Translations under genes and position numbers: made by a program
Assembly (NCBI GenBank): GCA_029339195.1
Contig: JAPTJF010000526.1
Span: 1 to 40,139 of the forward strand
Source of the DNA: Micractinium sp. NFX-FRZ
Lineage: Eukaryota > Chlorophyta > Trebouxiophyceae > Chlorellales > Chlorellaceae
DNA length: 40,139 nt
Direction: 5' to 3'
The notes under the pieces: model-generated
Databases searched by the model: none
Told to the model about the DNA's origin: nothing
The model's input: the letters and a program-made list of their open reading frames with translations, nothing else
Shown: piece after piece, positions 11,906 through 20,146 of the stretch
How the letters are laid out: the number at the start of each line of letters is the position of its first letter
Numbering within the stretch: position 1 is the first letter of the stretch

Positions 11906-11963
11906 CCCCCAGCTGCTGTCCGTCGCTGTCGCTGTCGCTGCCGTAGTCCACGAGTCCAAGCAT
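10834..11963 (-). CDS. Small conserved probably nuclear protein, 181 residues
   Basis: Three exons on the minus strand: 11963-11587, 11334-11293, 10960-10834. Both junctions are phase 2. The second intron is GC-AG (CTCAG/GCAAGC). The N-terminus is MLGLVDYGSDSDSD, an acidic Ser/Asp opening common in nuclear RNA-associated proteins. It is followed by a ten-residue Gln run and an Ala/Pro/Gly-rich linker containing AALFGD. After the linker a compact core appears only when all three exons are joined: KKLPRR, GGLLLPPQLRGRANV, STEDLSNMF. I recall plant proteins of unknown function with a similar LPPQLRGR..NV.TED core, but only from memory. The divergent neighbour is MGDG synthase. The function is unknown. 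Confidence 0.78.
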
Positions 11964-12272
11964 TATGCTGCGGGAGTCTGTCTTCTATCGGATGGTGCTT
12001 GGAACGATAGAAACGCAGCGATAGATCAGTGACGCTCCGCTTCCTTTCGGTTGTTTTGCGCCTTGCACAGCTGGCAAGTCGCAGGTGCTTTATCCATCAC
12101 GGTAGCAGCCATCAGCCGCCCTCGGCATTTGCATGCACTCTCCGATTGCCAGTGTGGCCCTGCAAGCAGCCCAGCTTGCCGCCGAGTGCGCGGTAGCTTG
12201 TAGCAAAGCCGCTGGGTGGCGCATTCCTCTGCGCTCGACAGCATATTGCTTGCGGGTGGATCGGTCACAGCG
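11964..12272. promoter_or_regulatory. Divergent intergenic region (possible bidirectional promoter)
   Basis: 309 bp separate the ATG of the small nuclear-type protein (11963, -) from the ATG of MGDG synthase (12273, +). Both promoters and 5' leaders must fit here unless the leaders are spliced from elsewhere. Several GATAG-type motifs occur at 11990-12025. No canonical TATA box was seen. Confidence 0.5.
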
Positions 12273-15200
12273 ATGGAGGCCCAGCAGCGGCGTCAGCTGC
12301 CACCGCTGCAGCTTGCGTCCACGAGCTTGAGCAGCTTGGGGGCGGCCAGCAGAGCCCTTGCGGGCGTTGGTATGCAACATGGAGGCCCGGAAGCGGCGCC
12401 TGGCTCCCTGCGGCAGCCAACTGTGTGCAGCGCGGGTGGGCGGCCTGGCAGCAGCGGCAGCAAACGCAGCAGCGGCAGGCGCAGCAGCAGCGGCAGCGGC
12501 AGCGGCAATGCGCGGTTCAACTTCACTAGCCGAGCGCTGCGTGGCATTGGTGCTGGGGGGGGCGGCGCAGCTGCCTTTGTGAGTTGCGTGCCCGCACACC
12601 GGCACCCTGCCTGCTTGCTTGCCGGGCGGCAGCCGCTGTTGCCTGTGCCGAGGCCCAGCCAGGGGCCAACCCCACCGCCGCATGCCGCCATCAGCAACAT
12701 GCAACTCAATGCTATCACATGCAGCAGTACAGGCTGCGTCCTCTGCAGCGCCCGCCCTGCCCCCCTCACCGTCTTGCCCGGTTGCTGCTGCTGCACCTGG
12801 CCTCGCCCCGCCTCCCTGCAGTTGGGCGGCAGCAGCCTGGCGCACGCGGCGCCGCTGTGGCCGCTGACGGGGGCGCCGCATGCGCCCAAGCGCAAGCGGG
12901 ACGGCAAGACGCGGGTGCTGATCCTCATGTCGGACACGGGGGGCGGGCACCGCGCCAGCGCAGAGGCCATCAAAGCAGGTGGGTGCTGCCTGCGCTCCTG
13001 CTGGTTGAGTTCCAAAAGAGCGTGCAAGGTATGATGCCTGGGGTAGGGAAGCAGGTGGGTGCTGGCGCCAAGGTAGCGATGCTGGATGTTGGTGCAAGCT
13101 CATTCGAGCAGGTGGTGCTGACCTCAGGCTGGCAGGTGGGTGCTGGTGCCGCTAGAATGACGGGGCGTGCGAGTGTCGAGTTGTGTCTGGGCTCAGGGAA
13201 CAGAAGAGCGGGTGATGGTGCCTGCAGGGAAGACGGCGGAAGTGTATTGAGCCCAGCGTACGGGCAGGCCGTGTTGGGGCTGCACCCAGCGTGAGCCGCG
13301 CCACAGGCCGCTGCCGCCCACGGTTCCCACGCCGCCCCATCCTGCGGCCCCCGGCCCGCATGCCCTCACCCAACCCTCAAGCCCTTACCCACACATACCT
13401 CGTTCCCCGATCTCCCGTCAAGCCATTGTAACTCCTTCAAGTGGATGTTTATGCCCTTTCAGGTTTTGAGGAGCTGTATGGAGGGAAGTATCATGTGGAC
13501 ATTGTGGACATCTGGAGCCGCCACACGCCCTACCCCTTCAACCAGGCACGCATGCTGCTGGGGCTGTGGCGCTAGGGTTTGTTGCAGCAGCAGCAGCAGC
13601 AGCATCCAGTGGTAGGGCTCGCAGCAGGTGGAGCAGCAGCAGGAGCTGTGGGTTGCAGCAGCAGCGAGAGGGTTATGTGCTTGGTCTTGAGCGGTGCCAG
13701 CAAAGCAGTGGAGGAACGTGGCCGGAGTGCAAGCGCCCCGGTGCCCCGGGGTTTGTGGGTGCTGCCACGCATGGCTCAAGGAGCAGCGTGGCTATGGCCG
13801 TGAACTTTCGCCCTCTGGCCTGCATTCGTACCAGCTCTCACCTCAATCCTGTCTTACTCTGTAGCATCTTCAGATGCCCAAGACCTACTCCTTCCTAGTC
13901 AAGTACTCGTTCCTCTGGCGGGCAGCATTCAACATGTGGCAGGTGCTGGGCGAAGGGCGCATGCACTTGGGGGCTGCCTGCTGCGCCTCCTGGCCTGCTG
14001 CGTGGCCTGCCGCCTGCTCCAATGTGCCAGCGTTCCCATGTTTGTGTCACTCGCACGTCCATCCTCTGCACGTGCCTTCTTCCTGCAGCCGCGCATCGTG
14101 CATGTCCCCTGCTCCACCGTTTCGGCCGCCATGGTGGGGCGCCACATCAGCGAGGCGTTTGACGTCTACCAGCCAGATCTGGTGGTGTCGGTGCACCCCC
14201 TCATGCAGGTGGGGGTTCAGCCACCGCATGTCTCTTTGCATGGGCTGGGGGCTGGTGGTGTCAATGCACATGTTGAATGCAGGCGACATCGGCAACACCA
14301 GTGGTTCTCCCTCCCGGTGAAGCGTGTTCAAAGCAGGGGCTGTCGTCCTCCCCGTGCCTCCCTGTGGCGCCTCTCGACCCCAATTCTTGGGTCCCCCCCT
14401 CTGGCGCCCCCCTCCCTGGCTGCAGCACGTCCCCCTGCGCATCATGCGCATGCGCATCAAGCAGGGGCTGCAGCCGCCCACCAACTTTGCGACCGTGGTC
14501 ACAGACCTGACCACCTGCCACAACACGTGGTTCCACCCTGGCGTGGACAGGTGCGCTGTAGAGGGGGGAGGCGGGGTGGGGAGGGGGCGCCAGGAAGGGC
14601 AGGCGACCTCTGCAGGAAATACGGGGCGGTGGGGAGGGGTTGGAATGAGAGAGCGGGGGTGGGGCAGAGGTGGGGAGAATATAGCAAGGAGGTTTGGGAG
14701 GAGACGGGTGCAAGCAGGGGCGAGAGGCTTGGTAGGACTGGTGACGCCAGCGTGTCCTGCCCATGCCCTCCCCCACCCATGCATCCCATCCCACCCGCGG
14801 CCCTCCCCCGCACCTTGCTACTGGCGAAAGACAACGGGCCGGCAGCAGTCGGCCCCCACCGCACTCAGCCGCTCGCTCCTCACCCTTCCCTGGTGCATGC
14901 CCACTTACGATCACCAGCTTACATCGACCAATCACAATGCCTGCAGGTGCTACGTGGCGACGGAGGAGAGCCGGCAGCAGGCGCTGCGCCTGGGGCTGGC
15001 CTCCAGCCAGCTGCGCATGTACGGCCTGCCCATCCGGCCCACCTTTGGCGCCAAGTTCCCATCAAAGAGCAAGCTGCGCAAGTGAGCGTACACCAAGCTG
15101 GGTGGAGGGGGGTGCCGTGTTGTGAGCTTGGCCAGGTGTCAGGGCAGGCGGGGGGCGGGAGGCCCGCACTGTGGCGCCAAGCTCCCATCGCAATCAAAGC

Positions 15201-17436
15201 TGGACAGCTGAGGTGGGGGGGGGGAGGCAAAGCGGGGGCAGGATTGGAGGGGCACAGACGCCATACATATGCCTGGGGAAGGATTGCCCTCTTTTCCACA
15301 CACCGGGCCGAGGGCATGGCGGACCTGGGGACGCCCGCAATCCTGCTGCTGGCCGGCACCCTGGTCTAACCATGCCTTCCTTACCAACACTGCTGCTTAA
15401 TCATCAACACTGACTGAGTCTGCTCAAATCTACCGTTCACAGGGCCCTGGGCATGGACCTGGAGAAGCCGGCGGTGCTGCTTGTCGGCGGGCACCCTTGT
15501 CCAAACCTGCCTTGTCATGAGCACTGACACAGTTTGCTCACGTTCATTGTTCACAGGGCTCTGGGCATGGACCTGGAGAAGCCGGCGGTGCTGCTGGTGG
15601 GCGGCGGCGAGGGCATGGGGCCCGTGGAGGCGACGGTGGACGGGGTGGCGCAGGTGGGCGGGCGGGGCCAAGGAGGCAGCAGATAAGAGTGGGCGGAGGG
15701 GGAAGCGCAGGGGTGCAGCAAGGGATGGGGCTGCACTGCGGCCAGCCGCGTGCTCGGCCACTATTCACCCACCCCCTCCTGACCACCTTTTCCCACATTT
15801 GTATGCCCTGCAGCACATTGGCGGCGGCTGCCAGCCGATGGGGGTGGTCTGCCCCGCCCCATTCAAAGAGACACAAGTACACAATCACACGCAACAACAT
15901 CTGTGCCTGCTCTGCCCTCCCTGCCGCAGCACATTGGCGGCGCCTGCCAGCTGGTGGTGATCTGCGGGCGCAACGCCGAGCTGGTGGAGAAGCTGAGCAG
16001 CAAGTGAGCCTGCCCTCAGATGTGTATCTAGATGCCATGGCCACAGGGCTGCTGCCGTTGCCTTGGGTTGGTTCAGGGCATGTTTCCTTGCCCAGCCCGC
16101 GTGTCCCGCCTGCCCTGTCTTTGTGCATGAACGGAAGCCGGGCAGGGGGCAAGCCCCACCTTGGCGGCTGGGCGGCTGGTTTCCTCACCCCGCTGCCCCC
16201 GCGTCTGCCCCGCGTGTAGGCAGTACCCGCCGGGCATGCACGTGCTGATCAAGGGCTTTGTGACCAACATGCCTGAGCTCATGAGCGCGTCAGGTGAGTG
16301 TGATGGCCAGGGGGGCAGGGGGGCGGGGGACAATGTAGCTCATGGCTGGGCAGCAGGCATTCGTGGCACACCCTGCGCACCCGCCTGCCTGCCCTTCCTC
16401 ACACCACGGCCACCTTACTGAGCCTCCTGCACCTGCCCCAACCCCACACTTTCGTGCCCTCTACCACCTCTGTCGCACATGCGATCTGATCGCCCCTCCA
16501 GCCCCGCCCCCGTCGCCCGACAGGGAATCATCACCAAGGCCTGCCCGAAGCGCCACCCACCCCTCGGCGCCCCACCCGGCCCCACCCCACCCAAATTCAC
16601 CTCGTGCACCCCTTGCGCACACCCTTTGCACACACTCTGCCCCCTGCCCCTTCCTCCCTGCCCTCCCCCCCGCCTGCAGGCATCATCATCACCAAGGCCG
16701 CCCCTGCAGCCCCACACCGCCCCACACTGCTCCACCCCATATCGTGCACATCCGCACACACACACTGCCCCCTGCCCCTCCCTGCCCCTGCCCTCCCCCC
16801 CCCCTGCAGACGTGATCATTACCAAGGCGGGGCCGGGCACCATCAGCGAGGCCCTCATCTGCGGCCTGCCCATGGTGCTCAACGCCTTTGTGCCCTGCCA
16901 GGAGGAGGGCAACATCCCGTATGTCACGGAGAACAAGGTGAGGGGCTGGGGATCCAACAGGGACACGTGGTGGTCTTGCATGACGTGGGGAGGCTGGGGA
17001 CGGGGTTAAGAGGCGGGGTAGGATGGGCGTGGAAGTCGGGCCACATCCCGAAGGCCACAGAACACAAGGTTCATGGTGGCGCATGCTGGAGGTCAAGGAT
17101 TGGTATGCGTGCAGGCCCCTTGTCGTATGCTGCCCGCCACGCCCCTTGTGCTCGCCTGCAGCCAGGCGCATGCCCACACGTCTCACCTTCGCCCCCTCCC
17201 CCTCGCCCCCTTGGCGCCAGGTGGGCGTGTTTGAGCGCAACCCGCAGCGCGCAGCCCAGCTCATCAAGGGGTGGTTTGGCGACAAGCGGGCGGAATTTGA
17301 GGAGATGGCGCGGCGGGCCAAGGCGCTGGGCAAGCCGCACGCGCTGTTTGACATCTGCCGAGACCTGCACACCCTGGTGCCCTCGCCCGACGGCGCGGCC
17401 GCAGCTCCCGCAGCGCACGCGCTGGCGGGCTTGTGA
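12273..17436 (+). CDS. MGD1: Monogalactosyldiacylglycerol synthase
   Basis: This enzyme moves galactose from UDP-galactose to diacylglycerol, making the main thylakoid lipid at the chloroplast envelope. Twelve exons: 12273-12578, 12822-12978, 13463-13545, 13874-13942, 14089-14208, 14426-14550, 14947-15081, 15557-15653, 15930-16003, 16220-16293, 16810-16937, 17221-17436; 527 residues. Residues 1-100 are Ser/Arg/Gly-rich with few acids, like a transit peptide. The N-domain has SDTGGGH (139-145), then HTPYPFNQ and [32 protein letters not shown] and [11 protein letters not shown] follow. The C-domain nucleotide-binding segment is [12 protein letters not shown] (417-428), then [10 protein letters not shown]. 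These are MGD family signatures (GT28). Intron 3 is GC-AG. Introns 7, 8 and 10 contain decayed copies of the next exon's start, listed separately. Confidence 0.95.
12979..13150 (+). repeat. Repeated donor-like motif in MGD1 intron 2
   Basis: The true donor context GCAG/GTGGGTGCTG at 12979 recurs at 13055 and 13136, and in shortened form (GCAG/GTGGTGCTG) at 13111. Spacing of the full motifs is 76-81 bp. The similarity is mostly on the intron side, so this case is weaker than the exon-edge copies below. Confidence 0.55.
15163..15190 (+). repeat. Degenerate copy of MGD1 exon 7 segment
   Basis: TGGCGCCAAGCTCCCATC here matches TGGCGCCAAGTTCCCATC in exon 7 (from 15046), offset 126 bp, with weaker flanking similarity. 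It lies inside intron 7 downstream of the true donor at 15082. Confidence 0.6.
15305..15500 (+). repeat. Two decoy copies of the MGD1 exon 8 start
   Basis: The start of exon 8 (from 15557) appears three times. The nearest copy begins at 15443 after an intact TTCACAG acceptor and matches about 45 of the first 48 exon bases, offset 114 bp. An older copy begins near 15305, without a good acceptor and with small indels. Using the 15443 acceptor keeps the phase but reaches a TGA within about 30 codons, so 15557 is taken as the true exon start. Confidence 0.8.
15814..15855 (+). repeat. Decoy copy of the MGD1 exon 9 start
   Basis: CTGCAG followed by CACATTGGCGGCGGCTGCCAG repeats the start of exon 9 (15930), offset 116 bp. 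The first 21 exon-like bases differ at one position, then similarity falls away. The acceptor is intact. Using it would shift the frame relative to the true exon. Confidence 0.8.
16524..16709 (+). repeat. Two decoy copies of the MGD1 exon 11 start
   Basis: The exon 11 start (16810, encoding [10 protein letters not shown]) is preceded by two copies, at 16524 and 16680. Each follows a C-rich tract and CAG and each contains ATCATCACCAAGGCC. The tract before 16680 and the tract before 16810 also match closely (TCGTGCAC, CCCCCTGCCCC, a long C-run and CTGCAG), so a unit of about 130-156 bp is tandemly repeated. The invariant GPG of the nucleotide-binding motif is lost in both copies. Confidence 0.8.
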
Positions 17437-18064
17437 GCGAACAATTGTGACCGCGACGGTCAATGCCTTGCGGCAGCCGGCAGGCGGCTGATGCCCTCCC
17501 AGCTGTCAAGCAGGAGTCTCGCGGCCGAGCCGCCTGGACCTCCCCGTTCTGTGCGTGCACAGCCTTTGGCACGCGCGTGGGCGGCGCACAGTAAGTTTTG
17601 TTTTGCGCCGGGCCCTCGTGCCCGTGCAGCCATGCCGCCGCCGCCTGGGCTGACGCCGCTTGTGTTGCAGCGGCGGCTTCGATTTTGGCAGCGTGCCCCT
17701 CCCTTCACAACACCCCAGCACTGCACTTGCTTCTATTCCCCATCTCCATACTCATTCGTGCCTCCGAAGTGCTCCTATCACTGTCCCTCCTCTGACTGGC
17801 TTGACACTTTGGGCGCCCCACCCCGCTGCAACGCTCAGACATCCCCGTGAACAAACCATTCAGGGGGGGTTTGGCGTCACCACTACGCACGGGCCGGCAT
17901 CTCCAGACCGTGGAGCCTGCGGTATCCTGCAGATTGCGCCCTGCGCCGTTCTGCCCTGCCTACCAACCCGCAGCTGCCGCCAGCCGCCACGCCTGCCGCC
18001 ACCTAGGCGCCGACGTGCTCTTTGGCTGTCGGCGGCTGTGGCGCCCTCAGTTTCGCAGCGAGGC
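17437..18064. other. Intergenic region MGD1-ARL2
   Basis: This 628 bp should hold the 3' UTR of MGD1 and the promoter and leader of ARL2, both plus strand. No TGTAA was found for MGD1 and no TATA box for ARL2. No ORF here resembles a gene. Confidence 0.5.
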
Positions 18065-19773
18065 ATGGGGCTGCTGAGCATCATCCGGAAGGTCAAGCAC
18101 AAGGAGCACGAGATCCGTGTGCTGCTAGTGTGAGTGCGCGGGCGGGAACGCTGCTTGGGCTTCCCCCTCGGCCGATCGCAAACTCTGCACGGTGCACTGA
18201 ATTCGCTGCAATTGTCACGAACTGCTGCAGCGGTCTGGACAATGCGGGCAAGACGACGATTGTGAAGCGCATCAGCGGGGAGGACGCCAGCACCGTCAGC
18301 CCCACGCTGGGGTTCAACATCAAGACGCTGGAATTTGCGGGGTGCGGCTTCACGCAGCAGGGGCCTGCCAGTTGACTTCCACCATTTGACTGCCGCCGCC
18401 GCCGCCGCCTCTGCTGCCGCCCAACCGAACAACAGCAACGGCACACCCTGTCCACCATGCACTGCAGCTACCAGCTCAATGTGTGGGACGTGGGTGGCCA
18501 GAAGACGTTGCGCCCGTACTGGCGCAACTATTTTGAGTCCACCGATGGCCTGGTGTGGGTGGTGGACTCTACAGACCGCCGCCGCCTGACCGACTGTGCA
18601 GAGGTGGGGAGGTGGTGTGCATATCTTCATTTGTTCTTTGCATGATTGACGGCTCTTGAATACGGGGGGCGGCACTTGAATTGGGGTATGAGTGCATGCA
18701 TGGCGGACATGCAACTGCATGCGTGATGAACATGCATGCAATCCAAGCCGAGTGCGCCTTTCTTTCCCTACTTTTTTGCTAGCTGGCGCTGCTGCGGTTG
18801 GAGACACAGCTGGCAGGGGCTCCCCTGCTAATCATGGCAGCATCAGAGAACTCGCAGCTGCGTTCTTCTGATCCTGGAAACCTGCTTTTTACGCAACTTG
18901 CTGCAGGAGCTGGGGCGGCTGCTGTTGGAGGAGCGGCTGGCGGGTGCCACCCTGCTGATCATGGCAAACAAGCAGGATGTGCCGGGGGCGCTGGGGCCGG
19001 ACGCAATCCGCGAGGTGGGTGCAGCAGGCTTGTAGTGTTGCGCCGTGGCGTGGGGCTGGTCATGGCAGGCACGCAGGGCTGGTCATGCCGGGCATGCAGG
19101 GTGTGCCGGGGGAGCAGGGGCTAGACGCCTGTCGATAGGTGGGTGCTGCGCTGTGTAACGGTGGGGCGTTGAGGCGATGTATGCTGCGGAGTGCTGCGAT
19201 GCCGTGTGTGCGTTGGCGGGGCACTGTCTGCGCGGTGTTGCATGACATGGTGCCACGTGATGTGCTGCACGTGCCAGAGTGTGCTCATGCTGTGCATTGC
19301 TGCCCACCCCTCGTGCTGCCGGCTGCTTTTACTCCGGCTGCTTTTACTCGTGCTCTCCTGCTGTCGAGCCATATGGTGGCGGCACGTGCCAAGCCGTACC
19401 AGCAGCTTGGCATACTGGGCACAGGGTACTGGGGCATCCAGCCATCCATCCTCCCTTTGATGCACCCGCGCATCCGCCCTGGGCCCCATGCACACCCTGC
19501 CTCACCCGCCCGCCGGCCTCTCCTTGCTGCAGGCTTCACCCGCACCCTCGTGCATGCATCTGTGACGCCTTACTGGTCGACTTTTGACAGACTGAATAGT
19601 AATTTGTGTTGCACCTGTCAAACTGTCGCACCCTGCAGGCGCTGAAGCTTGATGCGTTGGTGGGGCGGCAGTGGAGCATTGTGGCGTGCAGTGCGGTGGA
19701 TGGCAGCGGGCTGCTGGAGGGATTCCAGTGGCTGGTGGAAGACATTGCCGCACGCATCTACCTGCTAGATTAG
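18065..19773 (+). CDS. ARL2: ARL2-type small GTPase (TITAN5 homologue)
   Basis: Five exons (18065-18129, 18231-18341, 18468-18603, 18907-19014, 19639-19773) give 184 residues, the same length as animal ARL2. All GTPase motifs are present: P-loop GLDNAGKTT (23-31), the switch [11 protein letters not shown], switch [12 protein letters not shown], and NKQD (125-128). The N-terminus [18 protein letters not shown] and [11 protein letters not shown] are characteristic of ARL2 rather than ARF or ARL1. In the family, ARL2 acts with tubulin cofactors in microtubule assembly, and the Arabidopsis homologue TITAN5 is needed for cell division. Gly2 is present, but ARL2 proteins are generally not myristoylated. 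Exon 4 is flanked by a degenerate copy of itself on each side (separate entries). Confidence 0.95.
18783..18851 (+). repeat. Degenerate upstream copy of ARL2 exon 4
   Basis: It starts after a good acceptor (TTTTTTGCTAG) and is about 127 bp upstream of the matching bases in exon 4. It reads [18 protein letters not shown], against [18 protein letters not shown] in the real exon. The NKQD guanine-binding motif is replaced by ASEN, so inclusion would give a dead GTPase. No donor comparable to the exon 4 donor follows it. Confidence 0.75.
19034..19146 (+). repeat. Degenerate downstream copy of ARL2 exon 4 end
   Basis: GTGTGCCGGGGGAGCAGGGG and a following TAG/GTGGGTGCTG repeat the last 55 bp of exon 4 and its donor (GAG/GTGGGTGCAG at 19015), offset 124 bp. 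A weaker match to the exon's first half precedes it. Together with the upstream copy, exon 4 is the middle of a three-unit tandem array of about 125 bp. Confidence 0.7.
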
Positions 19774-20146
19774 GCGGCATGAGGAGCGGCTGCATGCACC
19801 ACCGGCTGCGCTGGGGTGTGCTTGCACGCTTTCTATCATGCCACCGCTCGCCACGCTGCGGCGACAGTGTTACCTTGCGGCCTAGTGCTGGCCAGGACAA
19901 CCATTTGGCTTGAATGCATGTACCATAACTGATCCAAACAAACTATTTGCAACTAAAACCCGCGGGTTATAAGGCTTGGGGGCAGGATAAGTGGGCAGCG
20001 CGTCTGGACCAAGCGGCAGCGCAGCGTGCGCAGCACATCGCGGCACCACCCTCAAAGGGGCGGGCGGTCCGCAGGGCGCCTAGTCACCCGCCGCGGACTT
20101 TTTGATCAAGTCTGCTTTTTGGGCGGTGTGCATCCGGTTCTCAACA
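19774..20146. other. Intergenic region ARL2-GWD
   Basis: This 373 bp contains the ARL2 3' UTR and the GWD promoter and leader. No TGTAA was found after ARL2. A TATA-like element is noted separately. Confidence 0.45.
19966..19974 (+). promoter_or_regulatory. TATA-like element upstream of GWD
   Basis: GTTATAAGG lies about 175 bp upstream of the GWD ATG at 20147. It stands out as A/T-rich in a GC-rich region. Promoter function is inferred from position only. Confidence 0.3.

Noticed and set aside
12216..12272. Upstream extension of the MGD1 reading frame
   Set aside because: The longer frame starts at GTG; the first ATG is at 12273 and gives a sensible transit-peptide-like N-terminus.
15443..15485. 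Start of MGD1 exon 8 at the first acceptor
   Set aside because: The frame reaches a TGA before the conserved GGGEGMGP segment; the second acceptor at 15557 gives the full motif.
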